DNA from: Actinophytocola gossypii
Lineage (GTDB): Bacteria; Actinomycetota; Actinomycetes; Mycobacteriales; Pseudonocardiaceae
NCBI RefSeq assembly: GCF_025165815.1
Contig: NZ_JAFFZE010000014.1
Location: forward strand, 62,001 to 126,000
Direction of reading: 5' to 3'
Length of the DNA stretch: 64,000 nucleotides
Each line of letters begins with the position of its first letter. The stretch's first letter is position 1. The translations under genes were made by a program, and so were the position numbers. Under the pieces are notes generated by a model. That model saw only the letters and a list, made by a program, of their open reading frames with translations. It was not told the DNA's origin and did no database searches. Of the stretch, positions 1 through 9,678 are shown in pieces.

Positions 1-309
1 CGAGCACGCCTCGACCGAGCACTCGGGCGGGTAGTTGCCGGTGAAGAACGCGGTGTCGACCACCACGCCGCGGACCACGCCGGGCAGGCCGAGGCGGACC
101 ACCGCGTGGTCGGAACCGGGCTCGCGCCGGCGGCGGGTCTCCCAGCCGTCGTAGACCTGGCCCTTGTGGCCGAACGTGGCCGGCTGGAACACCGGCTCGG
201 TCGGGCGGATCAGGTTCTCGCGTTCGGCGAACGACTCGTCGTTGGCCCACACCACGCTGCCACCGAGCCGGCGGTTCGCCAGGTCCGGTAGTCGTTGCCA
301 CTCGGTCAT
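1..309 (-). CDS. alc: Allantoicase, N-terminal part (3' end outside window)
   Basis: Allantoicase hydrolyses allantoate to ureidoglycolate and urea in the cytosol, the step after allantoinase. The visible ~103 residues start [20 protein letters not shown] and contain the family's [23 protein letters not shown] and [17 protein letters not shown] segments, which is enough to recognise the first of the two allantoicase repeats. The gene runs off the left edge, so only the N-terminal part is seen. The ATG at 309 overlaps the allB stop as ATGA, which points to translational coupling in a purine catabolism operon. No frameshift is seen in the visible part. Confidence 0.93.
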   Translation of the reverse strand, partial: MTEWQRLPDLANRRLGGSVVWANDESFAERENLIRPTEPVFQPATFGHKGQVYDGWETRRRREPGSDHAVVRLGLPGVVRGVVVDTAFFTGNYPPECSVEACS

Positions 310-1613
310 GCCAAGCCCCTCACGAGTAGGCGGCCTCGGGGCTCGGTGGAGACCTCGTGGCCGCGTAGCCAGGTCGAGCGGACGACGCCACGCAGGGTTC
401 GGCCCGCGTAGGCGGTGACCGGGTTGCGGTGGTGCAGTGCGGCGGGGTCGACGGTGAACGTCTCGTCGGGCGCGAACACGCAGAGGTCGGCGTCGTGGCC
501 GGGAGCGAGGCGACCCTTGTGCCGGAGGCCGATCAGGTCGGCCGGGGCGGAGGACATCCAGCGGACCACCTCGGCGAGGGGCACGCCGCGTGCGGACGCC
601 TCGGTCCACATCGCGGGGAGGCCGAGTTGCAGGCCGGCGATGCCGCCCCAGGCGGTGCCGAAGTCACCCGTGGCCTTCAGTTCCACCGTCGACGGGGAGT
701 GGTCGCTGACCACACAGTCGACCACGCCTTCGGCGAGTCCCCGCCACAGCAGGTCCTGGTTGGCGGACTCGCGGATCGGCGGGCAGCACTTGAACCGCGT
801 CGCGCCGTCCGGGACGTCCTCGGCGCGCAGGGTCAGGTAGTGCGGGCAGGTCTCGGCGGTGACCCGGACTCCGTCGCGGCGGGCGGCGGCGAGCATCGGG
901 AGGGCGTCCGAGGACGACAGGTGCAGCACGTGTACCCGCGCGTCGGCCCGGCGGGCGGCGGCGATCAGGGTCTCGATGGCCGTGTTCTCGGCGGCGCGGG
1001 GGCGGGAGGCGAGGAAGTCGGCGTACCGGCGGCCCTCGGTGTCCGACACGAGGGCCGGGTCCTCGGCGTGCACGATCATCAGCGCGCCGATGCCGTGCAG
1101 GAGGCGCAGGGCGCCGGCCAGCTCGTCGGGGTCGAGGTGACCGAACTCGTCGACGCCGGACGGGGACAGGAAGCACTTGAAGCCGAACACGCCGGCCTCG
1201 TGCAGAGCGACCAGGTTGCCGAGGTTGCCGGGCACGGCGCCGCCCCAGAAGCCGACGTCGACGTGAATCCGCTCGCGGGCCACCGCCCGCTTCAGCGCCA
1301 GCGCGGCGAGGTCGGTGGTCGGCGGGACGCTGTTCAGCGGCATGTCGACCAGCGTGGTGACCCCGCCGGCGGCGGCCGCGCGGGTGGCGGTGGCGAAGCC
1401 CTCCCACTCGGCGCGGCCCGGGTCGTTGACGTGCACGTGCGTGTCGACCAGCCCGGGCAGCAGCACCTCGTCGTCGGCCAGCTCGACCACGCGCTCGCCG
1501 GGCAGCGGCGACTCGGCGACCTCGACGACCGCTCCGTTCCGGACGGCGACCCAGCCCGACGCCTCGCCGGTCGGCAGGACCATGCGCGGCGCGTGGAACA
1601 CGAGGTCGTTCAC
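306..1613 (-). CDS. allB: Allantoinase
   Basis: Cyclic amidohydrolase that opens the allantoin ring to allantoate, using a binuclear metal centre. The 435-residue product shows the amidohydrolase metal-ligand pattern in order: the HVHVN motif after strand 1, the FKCFLSPSG lysine (normally carboxylated), HAEDP, the HLSSSD histidine and a SDHSP aspartate near the C-terminus. Length is normal for AllB. The GTG at 1613 is chosen because it overlaps the upstream stop (GTGA) and is followed at once by a typical start, [11 protein letters not shown]. Stop and start overlaps on both sides mark it as the middle of a coupled operon. An RNA-level dihydropyrimidinase role is less likely, because allantoicase follows. 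Confidence 0.95.
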   Translation of the reverse strand: MNDLVFHAPRMVLPTGEASGWVAVRNGAVVEVAESPLPGERVVELADDEVLLPGLVDTHVHVNDPGRAEWEGFATATRAAAAGGVTTLVDMPLNSVPPTTDLAALALKRAVARERIHVDVGFWGGAVPGNLGNLVALHEAGVFGFKCFLSPSGVDEFGHLDPDELAGALRLLHGIGALMIVHAEDPALVSDTEGRRYADFLASRPRAAENTAIETLIAAARRADARVHVLHLSSSDALPMLAAARRDGVRVTAETCPHYLTLRAEDVPDGATRFKCCPPIRESANQDLLWRGLAEGVVDCVVSDHSPSTVELKATGDFGTAWGGIAGLQLGLPAMWTEASARGVPLAEVVRWMSSAPADLIGLRHKGRLAPGHDADLCVFAPDETFTVDPAALHHRNPVTAYAGRTLRGVVRSTWLRGHEVSTEPRGRLLVRGLA

Positions 1614-2848
1614 CGCGGCTCCCGCCGGGCGAGGGCGGCGTCGAGGTCCACTTCGGACAGACCACACAGGTCGGTGACGTCCGAAGTGGACAGGGCGCCG
1701 CAGTCGACGGCGCGACGGATCGACATCGCCAGCGCCTGCGCGGTCGCTGGCTCGTCGAGGATCCCGGCGTCGGCGCCGTCCACATAGGTCCGGAGACGGC
1801 GGGCGTCGGCCGGGGCGTGCCGGAGGTGGTGGACGAACGTGGCCGCGTACCGGGTCACCAGCTGCGCGGGGTGCAGGTCCCAGCCCTGGTGGAAGCCGTG
1901 CGCGAGCGACCGCAGGACGAGGTCGTGGTGCGTGCGCCAGGCCGCCCACACCGACTCGGTGTCGCCGACCGGCAGCACGTTCGTCGACCCGTCGGACAGG
2001 CGCACGCCGGTGCCGGCCGCGCCGACCTGCATGGCGTGCCGGGCGAAGTCGCACGCCGAATGCGCCAGGTGCTGGTCGGCGGCGGACAGCCCGCACGCGG
2101 CGGTGTAGTCGTAGGTGCCGAAGTGCAGCGCGCTCACCCGGCCCTGGCCGGCGGTGATGAACCGAGGGACGGCGAAGCGGCCGTCGGCGTCCACTATGGA
2201 CTGGGTGGTCTCGATCTGGATCTCGAACCGGAGCGCACCGTGGTCGAGGCCGACGGCGGATTCCAGCTGGCCCAACAGGTCCACGAGTGCGGACACCTGC
2301 GCGACGTCGGTGACCTTGGGGAAGGTCAGCACCGGCGCGCGGCCGAGCTCGGTGACGAACAGGTCCAGCGTCCACACCGCGCGGGTGAAGGACGTCGGCG
2401 TGTCGAAGGACTTGAACCGGATGCCCACCCACGGCGGCGGCGCCGACCAGCCGGCGACCAGCGCGGCGCAGCGGACGGCGTCGGCGTCCTCCTCGTCGTC
2501 GGAGCGCTCGCCGTAGCCGTCCTCGAAGTCGATCCGCAGGTCCTCGACCGGCTCGCGGCGCAGCTTGGCGGTCACCTTGTCGCGCACCGTCTCGGCCAGG
2601 TCGCCGGGCAGGTCCAGCAGGTCGGCGAAGGCGGCCGCGTCGGGGGCGTGTTCGTCCAGGGCGGCCAGCGCCGCCGCGCCCCACTCCCCCGCCACGTCGC
2701 CGGTGACCCGGTCGGCCGGCACGTAGCAGGTGTGCACGGGCTGGCGGCCGCCGGGATCGCCGGGGTACCTGGTGGCGCGCGCTTCGTCCACGTGGGACAG
2801 CCGGTCGGCGATGGCGGCGACCGCCGATCCGGACAGCGACGTGCGCAC
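1610..2848 (-). CDS. DUF6986 family protein, aldolase/CitE-like barrel
   Basis: 412-residue protein of the DUF6986 family, sometimes labelled phosphoenolpyruvate kinase by automated pipelines. It looks like the phosphoenolpyruvate/pyruvate barrel superfamily that includes HpcH/HpaI aldolase, CitE and malate synthase: DFEDGYG (acidic metal-site-like motif), VGIRFKSF (arginine), FEIQIET (glutamate) and [10 protein letters not shown] follow one another as in those enzymes. Its real reaction is not established. It lies 2 bp after aceB and overlaps allB by GTGA; related genes accompany allantoin clusters in Streptomyces, so a role in handling glyoxylate or another ureide product is an inference. 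The GTG at 2848 fits the short spacing. Confidence 0.75.
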   Translation of the reverse strand: MRTSLSGSAVAAIADRLSHVDEARATRYPGDPGGRQPVHTCYVPADRVTGDVAGEWGAAALAALDEHAPDAAAFADLLDLPGDLAETVRDKVTAKLRREPVEDLRIDFEDGYGERSDDEEDADAVRCAALVAGWSAPPPWVGIRFKSFDTPTSFTRAVWTLDLFVTELGRAPVLTFPKVTDVAQVSALVDLLGQLESAVGLDHGALRFEIQIETTQSIVDADGRFAVPRFITAGQGRVSALHFGTYDYTAACGLSAADQHLAHSACDFARHAMQVGAAGTGVRLSDGSTNVLPVGDTESVWAAWRTHHDLVLRSLAHGFHQGWDLHPAQLVTRYAATFVHHLRHAPADARRLRTYVDGADAGILDEPATAQALAMSIRRAVDCGALSTSDVTDLCGLSEVDLDAALARREPR

Positions 2849-2850
2849 GC

Positions 2851-4428
2851 TCAGATCCGCTCGTAGGCCGGCAGGGTGAGGAAGTCGGGGAACTCGTCGG
2901 CCAGCGCCACCTGTTCGAACAGCTCGACGGCCGGGCCGAGGAGCTCGGCGGGGAGCTCGCCGGTGAGCGCGGTCTTCGTCTCGGCCAGCACGGAGCGGAC
3001 CAGGTCGGTGGTCACCCGCTGCCCGGTGTCCAGCTCGACGTCGTTGCGCACCCACTGCCACACCTGCGAGCGGGAGATCTCGGCGGTCGCCGCGTCCTCC
3101 ATGAGGTTGTGGATCGCCGCCGCGCCGTTGCCGCCGAGCCACGACGCCAGGTACCGCACGCCGACGTCGACCGCGGCGCGCAGCCCGGCCTCGGTCGCCG
3201 CGCCCGGCGTGGCCTTGACGTCGAGCAGTTGCGCGGCGGTGACCGAGACGTCCTCGCGCAGCCGGTCGACCTGGTTGGGCCTGTCGCCGAGCACCGCGTC
3301 GAACTCCTCGGCGCAGATGCCGACCAGATCCGGGTGCGCGACCCAGGAGCCGTCGAACCCGTCGCCCGCCTCGCGGCGCTTGTCGTCGTGCACCTTCGCC
3401 AGCGCCTTCTCGGTGACCTCCGGGTCGCGCCGGTTCGGGATGAACGCGGCCATCCCGCCCATCGCGAACGCGCCGCGCTTGTGGCAGGTGCGGACCAGCA
3501 GCTCGGTGTAGGCGCGCATGAACGGCGCGGTCATGGTGACGTCGTTGCGGTCCGGCAGCACGAAGTCGGCGCCGGCGTCGCGGAAGTACTTGATCAGGCT
3601 GAACAGGTAGTCCCAGCGGCCGGCGTTCAGGCCGGAGGCGTGCTCGCGCAGCTCGTAGAGGATCTCCTCCATCTCGAACGCGGCCGGGATCGTCTCGATC
3701 AGGACGGTGGCGCGGATGGTGCCGTGCGGGACGCCGAGGCGTTGCTGGGCGAGGGTGAACACGTCGTTCCACAGCCGCGCCTCGAGGTGGCTCTCCAGCT
3801 TCGGCAGGTAGAAGTACGGGCCGCTGCCACGCTCCCCCAGCGCCTTGACGTTGTGGAAGAAGTAGAGCCCGAAGTCGACCAGCGCACCGATCGCCCGGCG
3901 GCCGTCGAAGGTGAGGTGCCGCTCGTCGAGGTGCCAGCCGCGGGGGCGCATGACGATCACCGCGGGCCGGGCGCCGGGGGTGAGCTCGTAGCGCTTGCCC
4001 TCCGGGGAGGTGAAGTCGATCAGGCCGCGTACCGCGTCGTACAGGTTGACCTGGCCGGAGATCACGTTGGACCAGTGCGGGGTGTTGGCGTCCTCGAGGT
4101 CGGCGAGCCAGACCCGGGCACCGGAGTTGAGCGCGTTGATCGCCATCTTGCGCTCGGTCGGCCCGGTGATCTCGACCCGCCGGTCGGCCAGGTCCTCCGG
4201 CGCGTCGGCCACCCGCCACTCCGACGCGCGCACGTCGGCGGTCTCCGGCAGGAAGTCCAGCCGGCCGGTCCGCGACGCCTCGGCGCGCCGTTCCGCGCGG
4301 GCGGCGAGCAGCTCGTCGCGCCGGTCGGCGAACCGCGCGTGCAGTTCGGCGAGGAACTCCAGCGCCGCCGGGGTGAGGATCTCGTCGCTACGCTCGACGG
4401 GTCCGCCGAGTACCTGGGTGTCGACCAT
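2851..4428 (-). CDS. aceB: Malate synthase A
   Basis: Condenses glyoxylate with acetyl-CoA to malate; here it probably consumes glyoxylate released from ureidoglycolate. The 525-residue length is that of the A isoform (the G isoform is about 720). Seen motifs: [16 protein letters not shown] near residue 90, [10 protein letters not shown], the [11 protein letters not shown] segment with the catalytic arginine, [18 protein letters not shown], and the [11 protein letters not shown] segment. ATG at 4428 is preceded by GGGG as a weak ribosome site. It is first of the purine genes but only 19 bp from the aldo/keto reductase stop, so any dedicated promoter would have to lie in that gap or inside the upstream gene. 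Confidence 0.96.
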   Translation of the reverse strand: MVDTQVLGGPVERSDEILTPAALEFLAELHARFADRRDELLAARAERRAEASRTGRLDFLPETADVRASEWRVADAPEDLADRRVEITGPTERKMAINALNSGARVWLADLEDANTPHWSNVISGQVNLYDAVRGLIDFTSPEGKRYELTPGARPAVIVMRPRGWHLDERHLTFDGRRAIGALVDFGLYFFHNVKALGERGSGPYFYLPKLESHLEARLWNDVFTLAQQRLGVPHGTIRATVLIETIPAAFEMEEILYELREHASGLNAGRWDYLFSLIKYFRDAGADFVLPDRNDVTMTAPFMRAYTELLVRTCHKRGAFAMGGMAAFIPNRRDPEVTEKALAKVHDDKRREAGDGFDGSWVAHPDLVGICAEEFDAVLGDRPNQVDRLREDVSVTAAQLLDVKATPGAATEAGLRAAVDVGVRYLASWLGGNGAAAIHNLMEDAATAEISRSQVWQWVRNDVELDTGQRVTTDLVRSVLAETKTALTGELPAELLGPAVELFEQVALADEFPDFLTLPAYERI

Positions 4429-4447
4429 GGTCCCCAGCCTAGGACCA

Positions 4448-5401
4448 CTACGCCGTGGCGGCGGGGACGTCTTCGGCGAGGAGGCCGGCTCGTTTCGCGT
4501 CGTGCCACAGGGCGGGCGGCACCGGCCGGGACAGCCAGGCCATGCTGTCGGCGATCTCGCGGGGAGAGCGGGCGCCGACGACCGCCGCGTCGACGGCCGG
4601 GTGGGCGAACGGGAACCGCAGGGCCACGGCCGGCAGCGGCACGTCGTGGCGGTCGCAGAGCGCCTGCCAGGCCTGGACGCGCGGGTCGTCCCGCCCGGTC
4701 AGCAGGCCCCCCTGGTACACGCCGGCGGCGATCACGGACACCCCGCGCCGGTGGCAGAGCGGGAGCAGGTCGGCGAGGCCGGACTGGTCGAGCAGGGTGT
4801 ACCGGCCGGCGAGCAGCACGCAGTCCGGGCCGGGCGCCGCGGCCTCGCGGAGGAACCGGGCGGCGACGTCGGCGTGGTTGACCCCGATCGACACCGCGGC
4901 GATGGTGCCCTCGGCGCGCAGCTCCGCCAGCGCGCGGTAGGCGCCGGTGACGGCGGCGGGGAAATCCTGGTCGGGGTCGTGTACGTGCAGCACGTCGATC
5001 CGGTCGGTGCCGAGCCGGTCGAGGCTGGCGTCGACGGAGCGCCGGACGCCCGCGTAGGAGTAGTCGAGGCGCGGTCCGAGACCCGAGGGCGGGTCGGCCC
5101 AGATCGGCTGCGTGTCCGGGCCGCCGGGTTCGATCAGGCGGCCGACCTTGGTGCACAGCACGAACTCGGCCCGCGGGCGCGCGGCCAGGGACCGCCCGGC
5201 GTACTGCTCGGAGCGGCCGTACCCGTACACCGGTGCGGTGTCGTAGAGCCGCACGCCGAGGTCCCAGGCGTGGTCGACGGTGGCCAGCGCCTGGGGCTCC
5301 GGCACGGGCGCGAACAGGCCGCCGATCGACGCCAGGCCCAGTCCGAGCCGGCTGACCGTCAGGCCGGTGCGGCCAAGCGGGACGAGGTCGTCACCACGCA
5401 C
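4448..5401 (-). CDS. Aldo/keto reductase
   Basis: 317-residue NADP-type aldo/keto reductase, closest in appearance to the L-fucose / D-threo-aldose 1-dehydrogenase branch. It starts with the usual LGRTGLTVSRLGLGLASIGG and has the catalytic tetrad motifs: Asp and Tyr in LYDTAPVYGYGRSE, Lys in VLCTKVGR, and a His in IDVLHVHDPDQD. The C-terminal AVVGARSPREI is the nucleotide-binding segment. The physiological substrate cannot be read from the sequence. The start overlaps the nitroreductase stop by 11 bp, so the two are co-translated and may act on related carbonyl or quinone substrates; that link is inference. Confidence 0.88.
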   Translation of the reverse strand: MRGDDLVPLGRTGLTVSRLGLGLASIGGLFAPVPEPQALATVDHAWDLGVRLYDTAPVYGYGRSEQYAGRSLAARPRAEFVLCTKVGRLIEPGGPDTQPIWADPPSGLGPRLDYSYAGVRRSVDASLDRLGTDRIDVLHVHDPDQDFPAAVTGAYRALAELRAEGTIAAVSIGVNHADVAARFLREAAAPGPDCVLLAGRYTLLDQSGLADLLPLCHRRGVSVIAAGVYQGGLLTGRDDPRVQAWQALCDRHDVPLPAVALRFPFAHPAVDAAVVGARSPREIADSMAWLSRPVPPALWHDAKRAGLLAEDVPAATA

Positions 5402-5966
5402 CGCGGTGCACGACCTCGTCGAGCGGACGCCGGGCGCGGGTTCGGGGTGAGCCGGAGACCCGCGGCTCGTCCGGGTAGCCGATGGCGACCGCGCCGATCG
5501 GCTCGTGGTCGTCCGGGACGCCGTACAGCTCGCGGAACCGGGGCACGTCGTCGGGCATGATGCCGAAGTACAGCGCGCCGAGGCCGAGGTCGACGGCGGT
5601 CTGCAGGATGAGCAGGGTGGCCATCCCGGTGTCGATGTGCCAGAACGGCACCGGCCAGCGGGCCTCGTCGCGGTCGGTCCAGCCCTTGTCCGGCTGGGCG
5701 TAGCGATCGAGGTACACCCGCTTGCAGGACAGCGGCACGATCAGCAGCGGCGCGGTGCTGACGTCGTTGCCCTTGGGGCGCAGTGCCCAGAACTTCGCCA
5801 GGTCCTCGCCGTCGAGCACGAGGAACGCCTGGCCCTGGGAGAACCCGGCGGACGGGCCGCGGGTGGCGTTGTGCAGGATCCGCTCGAGGGCCTCCTCCGG
5901 CACCGGGCGGTCCGGCACGAACCTGCGGATCATCCGCCGCTTGCGGACGACGTCCTGGAACTCCAT
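5391..5966 (-). CDS. Nitroreductase family protein
   Basis: 191-residue FMN-dependent nitroreductase-fold protein. The N-terminal segment (RKRRMIRRFVPDRPVPEEAL, then the ATRGPSAGFSQGQAF segment) is the classical FMN-phosphate binding start, and the LQTAVDLGLGALYFGI and AVAIGYPDEP segments are the C-terminal flavin contacts. These proteins use NAD(P)H to reduce nitro groups, quinones or other acceptors; the true substrate is unknown. ATG at 5966 begins 4 bp after the ftsY stop. Together with the overlap to the aldo/keto reductase this makes a tight ftsY-nitroreductase-AKR string. Confidence 0.88.
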   Translation of the reverse strand: MEFQDVVRKRRMIRRFVPDRPVPEEALERILHNATRGPSAGFSQGQAFLVLDGEDLAKFWALRPKGNDVSTAPLLIVPLSCKRVYLDRYAQPDKGWTDRDEARWPVPFWHIDTGMATLLILQTAVDLGLGALYFGIMPDDVPRFRELYGVPDDHEPIGAVAIGYPDEPRVSGSPRTRARRPLDEVVHRGAW

Positions 5967-5970
5967 CCCG

Positions 5971-7284
5971 TCACCCCAGCAGTGCGTCGACGAACGCGGT
6001 CGGCTCGAACGGGGCCAGGTCGTCGGCGCCCTCGCCGAGCCCGACCAGCTTGACCGGCACCCCCAGCTCACGCTGCACCTGGAACACGATGCCGCCCTTG
6101 GCGGTGCCGTCGAGCTTGGTGAGCACGATGCCGGTGATGTCGACGACCTCGGCGAACACCCGGGCCTGGGTGAGGCCGTTCTGGCCGGTGGTGGCGTCGA
6201 GCACGAGCAGGACCTCGTCGACCCTGGTCTGCTTCTCCACCACGCGCTTGACCTTGCCCAGCTCGTCCATCAGGCCGGTCTTGGTGTGCAGCCGGCCGGC
6301 GGTGTCGACCAGGACGGCGTCGACGCCGGACTCGACGCCGCGCTTCACCGAGTCGAACGCGACGGCGGCCGGGTCGGCGCCCTCCTTGCCGCGCACGACC
6401 TCGGCGCCGACCCGCTGCGCCCAGGTGGCGAGCTGCTCGGTGGCGGCCGCGCGGAAGGTGTCGGCGGCGCCGAGGACGACGGTGCGGCCGTCGGCGACCA
6501 GCACGCGGGCCAGCTTGCCGGTGGTGGTGGTCTTGCCGGTGCCGTTGACGCCCGTGACCAGGACGACGGCGGGGAGCTTGGTGCCGTCGGAGGTGTGCGG
6601 CAGCGCCCGGACGGCGCGGTCCATCGACGGGTCGAGCGCGTCGACGAGGACCTCGCGCAGCAGGGCGCGGGCCTGGTCGGAGGTGCGGACCCCGCGGGCG
6701 ACGAGCTCGGACCGCAGCCGGTCGACGACCTCCTGGGTGGTTGTGGCGCCGAGATCGGCGAGCAGGAGGGTGTCCTCGACCTCGGTCCACGAGTCCTCGT
6801 CGAGGTCACCGGCGCCGAGCAGGCCGAGCAGACCGGCGCCGAAGGTGGACCGGGACCGGGACAGCCGGCCGCGCAGCCGCTCGAGCCGGCCGGAGGTGGG
6901 CTCGATCTCCTCGACGGGTTCCTGGACGGGCTCCACGGGACCGGGCGGCAGCTCGGCCTCGGGCTCGAACACGGGCTGGGGCTCGTCGGCGGGCTCCGGC
7001 GGCGCCTCGACGGCGGGTTCCGCCGGCTTCTCGACGGGTTCCGCCGGCTTCTCGACGGGTTCGGCCGGCGGCTCGGCGGCCGGCGGTTTCTCCTCCGTCC
7101 GCCGGCCCCCTGGCGCGAGGCTGATGCCGCCGCCGGCCTGGTAGCCCGTCGGCTTCTCCTGCTCGGCCCGCTCCCGTTCGGTCAGGCTGATCCGCCGCCG
7201 CCGGCTCAGCGTCACGCCCACGACCAGCGCGAGCAACAACAGAACAGCGACGACGACGATGATCACGATCACAGTGCTCGACAC
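5971..7284 (-). CDS. ftsY: Signal recognition particle receptor FtsY
   Basis: GTPase that receives SRP-ribosome complexes at the membrane and hands nascent membrane proteins to the translocon. 437 residues: an N-terminal transmembrane helix (about 4-25), a Pro/Glu/Ala-rich acidic linker (about 63-130) and the NG domain, with the G1 loop GVNGTGKT near 245-252, DTFRAAATEQL, DTAGRL and TKLDGTAKGG. A membrane anchor instead of a purely peripheral A domain is usual for actinobacterial FtsY. In Mycobacterium smc lies directly next to ftsY; here about 10 kb of other genes separate them. Confidence 0.97.
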   Translation of the reverse strand: MSSTVIVIIVVVAVLLLLALVVGVTLSRRRRISLTERERAEQEKPTGYQAGGGISLAPGGRRTEEKPPAAEPPAEPVEKPAEPVEKPAEPAVEAPPEPADEPQPVFEPEAELPPGPVEPVQEPVEEIEPTSGRLERLRGRLSRSRSTFGAGLLGLLGAGDLDEDSWTEVEDTLLLADLGATTTQEVVDRLRSELVARGVRTSDQARALLREVLVDALDPSMDRAVRALPHTSDGTKLPAVVLVTGVNGTGKTTTTGKLARVLVADGRTVVLGAADTFRAAATEQLATWAQRVGAEVVRGKEGADPAAVAFDSVKRGVESGVDAVLVDTAGRLHTKTGLMDELGKVKRVVEKQTRVDEVLLVLDATTGQNGLTQARVFAEVVDITGIVLTKLDGTAKGGIVFQVQRELGVPVKLVGLGEGADDLAPFEPTAFVDALLG

Positions 7285-7332
7285 GCCGCCATCCTCGCAT
7301 CACCGCCCGACCGGGGTGGTCGGTGCCCGGCG

Positions 7333-7707
7333 TCAGCGCACGACCGGCACCCGCGCACCGGCGAGCGCGTCGAGCACCGCGCCGGGATCGGCCACCTGTA
7401 GCACCAGCCGCGCGTACTTCTGCCCGGTCAGCTCGACGACGACGGTGTTCGACCGGTCCCGCCCCACCACGCTCCAGAACACCCGCCGTCCACGTTGGAC
7501 GAACGAACCAACGGAGATCAGCCAGGGAACGAAGATCATCATGCCGCGGAAGTGGCCGCCGGAGCCGGCGTCCGCGATCCGCTGCCCCGGACCGGCCTCC
7601 CGGACGGCGGACAGCGGTACCGTCAGCCGGCTCGGCCACATCACCAGGCCGAGGAAGCCGGTGAGCCGGACCACCAGCGTGTCGCCGCGAATCTCCACTT
7701 CGGTCAT
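7333..7707 (-). CDS. Hypothetical protein, PH-like fold suspected
   Basis: 124 residues, no recognised family. It opens with a strand-rich segment (MTEVEIRGDTLVVRLTG), then WPSRLTVPLSAVREA, a hydrophobic MMIFVPWLISVGSF stretch and a VVVELTGQKYARLVLQVADP segment. This order of short strands ending in a helix resembles small actinobacterial bacterial-PH-like proteins, but that is an impression from pattern only. The hydrophobic centre could be a buried strand or a short membrane contact. It stands alone: 48 bp before ftsY on the same strand and divergent from the histidine kinase. Function unknown. Confidence 0.7.
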   Translation of the reverse strand: MTEVEIRGDTLVVRLTGFLGLVMWPSRLTVPLSAVREAGPGQRIADAGSGGHFRGMMIFVPWLISVGSFVQRGRRVFWSVVGRDRSNTVVVELTGQKYARLVLQVADPGAVLDALAGARVPVVR

Positions 7708-7833
7708 ACCGGGAACGCTACGAACTCCGCGGCGCCGGGGCGAGGGCGCACGCTCCCCGGATCATGGTGTAGCGGGCTACACCATCGCGCTCGACCAGCG
7801 GTGATCCCGGCGGGGCCGTGTCAGACTGGCGGC

Positions 7834-9033
7834 ATGTCCCTGGTCCGTGCCGTCGTCGTCGCGGCCGGCCGCCAGCTCGCCGACGGCGTGCTGGCGCTCG
7901 GCACCGCCGGGGCGTCCGCGCTGATGGTGGTCATGGTGGGCACGACACCGTGGCTCGGGGTGTTCCTGCTGCCGGTCGCGGCACGGCTGAACCGCGCGCT
8001 CGCCGGCATCCAGCGGGCCAGGACGGCGCAGCGCACCGGCCGGCCCGTCGAGGAGGCGTACCAGCCGCCACCGGCACCAGTACCGGGACACGGGCCACTC
8101 CGGCGCTACCTCCGCCGGGTGGGACACGCGTTCACCGACCGGACGACCTACCGGGACGCCGGCTGGGTGCTGCTGCACACGGTCGTCGGCGGTGCCGGCG
8201 CGGCCTGGACGCTGACGCTGGTCGCCGCCGGCACGGCGCCGCTGTGGTGGTGGGTGCTGCCCATCCCGGCCTGGCCGGCGGTGCCGCTCCCCCTGGTCGC
8301 GCTCGCCGGCGCCGCCACGCTGCCGGTGCTCGCTGACTCGTCGGCCCGGCTGGCCGCCACGGCGCTGTCCCCGCCGGAGAGCAGCCGCCTGGCACGACGA
8401 GTCACCGAGCTGACCGCGACCAGGGCCGCCGTGCTCGACGCGCACGAGGCGGAGCTGCGCCGGATCGAGCGCGACCTGCACGACGGCGCCCAGGCGAACC
8501 TGGTGTCCTCGGCGCTGCGGCTCGGGATCGCCGAGCGCCGGGTGCGCGACGACCCGGACAAGGCGCTCGCCCTGCTCGCCGAGTCGCGGGAGGGCATCGA
8601 GCACGCGCTCACCGAGCTGCGCGGCGTCGTCCGCGGCATGTACCCGCCGGTGCTCGCCGACCGAGGGCTGGAGGGAGCCATCGCCACGCTCGCCGTGGAC
8701 GGCCCGGTACCGGTCCGGGTCGAGCTGGACGGGATCGGCCGGCAGCCGGCCGCGCTGGAGAGCGCCGCCTACCACGTGGTGGCCGAGGCGCTGACGAACG
8801 TCGCCAAGCACAGCGGCGCCACCCGGGCGGTGGTCGAGGCGCGGCTCGCCGACGACACCCTGCACCTCGAGGTGCGCGACGACGGCCGGGGCGGCGCGGA
8901 CCCGGATCGCGGTAGCGGGCTCGTGGGCGTGCGGCGCCGGGTCGCCGCGCTGGACGGGACGCTCGACCTGTCCAGTCCGGCCGGCGGACCGACCAGACTG
9001 GTCGCGCGGTTGCCCGGTGCGGAGCGGCCATGA
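7834..9033 (+). CDS. Sensor histidine kinase, NarL/DesK type
   Basis: 399-residue membrane sensor kinase. N-terminal third is hydrophobic with about four transmembrane segments (around 10-50 and 110-175). The HisKA_3 dimerisation helix carries the phospho-accepting histidine in RIERDLHDGAQANL, and the HATPase domain has the N box (ALTNVAKHSGAT), DDGRGGADP and GSGLVGVRRRVAALDG boxes. It autophosphorylates and passes phosphate to the response regulator whose ATG overlaps its stop. The signal is unknown. The ATG at 7834 is preferred over upstream in-frame codons because the coding pattern starts there. Neighbouring ngc genes are on the other strand, so a functional link is not shown. Confidence 0.92.
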   Translation: MSLVRAVVVAAGRQLADGVLALGTAGASALMVVMVGTTPWLGVFLLPVAARLNRALAGIQRARTAQRTGRPVEEAYQPPPAPVPGHGPLRRYLRRVGHAFTDRTTYRDAGWVLLHTVVGGAGAAWTLTLVAAGTAPLWWWVLPIPAWPAVPLPLVALAGAATLPVLADSSARLAATALSPPESSRLARRVTELTATRAAVLDAHEAELRRIERDLHDGAQANLVSSALRLGIAERRVRDDPDKALALLAESREGIEHALTELRGVVRGMYPPVLADRGLEGAIATLAVDGPVPVRVELDGIGRQPAALESAAYHVVAEALTNVAKHSGATRAVVEARLADDTLHLEVRDDGRGGADPDRGSGLVGVRRRVAALDGTLDLSSPAGGPTRLVARLPGAERP

Positions 9034-9677
9034 GGATCGTCGTCGTCGAGGACAACGTCCTGCTCGCCCAGGGCCTGAACCTGATGCTCACCGACGAGGG
9101 GCACGAGGTCGTCGCGCTCGCGGGCGACGCGGCGGAGTTCGAGCACGCGGTCGCCGAGCACCGACCCGACCTCGCCGTGGTGGATGTCCGCCTGCCGCCG
9201 TCCTTCCGGGACGAAGGGCTGCGCGCGGCGATCCGCGTGCGGTCGGCGCACCCCGGGTTCCCGGTCCTCGTGCTCTCCCAGTACGTGGAGTACAGCTACG
9301 CGACCGAGCTGCTGGCGCACGGCGACGGCGGGATCGGCTACCTGCTCAAGGACCGGGTGGGGCGGGTCTCGGAGTTCCTCGACGCCCTGGAGCGGGTGGC
9401 GGCCGGCGGCACCGCGATGGACCGCGAGGTGATCGGCCAGCTGGTCGGACACCGGACGGGGAACGGCGGCGTCGACCGGCTGACCTCGCGGGAGCGCGAG
9501 GTGCTGTCGCTGATGGCCCAGGGCCGGGGCAACACCGAGATCGCCGACCACCTGGTGCTCACCGAACGCGCGGTGAGCAAGCACATCAGCAACATCTTCG
9601 GCAAGCTCGACCTGCCCCCGAACACCACCGGACACCGCAGGGTGCGGGCCGTGCTCGCCTACCTCCGGCAGAACTGA
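9030..9677 (+). CDS. LuxR/NarL-family response regulator
   Basis: 215 residues. Receiver domain 1-120 with the acidic pair after the first strand (VVEDN), the phosphorylated Asp in LAVVDVRLPP, Ser in VLVLSQY and Lys in YLLKDRVG; the C-terminal LuxR helix-turn-helix is intact (LTSREREVLSLMAQGRGNTEIA, then LVLTERAVSKHISNIFGKL). It is the partner of the kinase just upstream (ATGA overlap). Targets are not evident; no repeated operator was noticed in the short flanks. The gene ends 1 bp before the stop of the convergent ngcG gene, with no terminator hairpin in between. Confidence 0.94.
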   Translation: MRIVVVEDNVLLAQGLNLMLTDEGHEVVALAGDAAEFEHAVAEHRPDLAVVDVRLPPSFRDEGLRAAIRVRSAHPGFPVLVLSQYVEYSYATELLAHGDGGIGYLLKDRVGRVSEFLDALERVAAGGTAMDREVIGQLVGHRTGNGGVDRLTSREREVLSLMAQGRGNTEIADHLVLTERAVSKHISNIFGKLDLPPNTTGHRRVRAVLAYLRQN

Positions 9678-9678
9678 G

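Noticed and set aside
4429-4447. AllR-type operator before aceB
   Set aside because: The 19-bp gap is too short and no palindrome was seen; only a possible TAGGCT -10.
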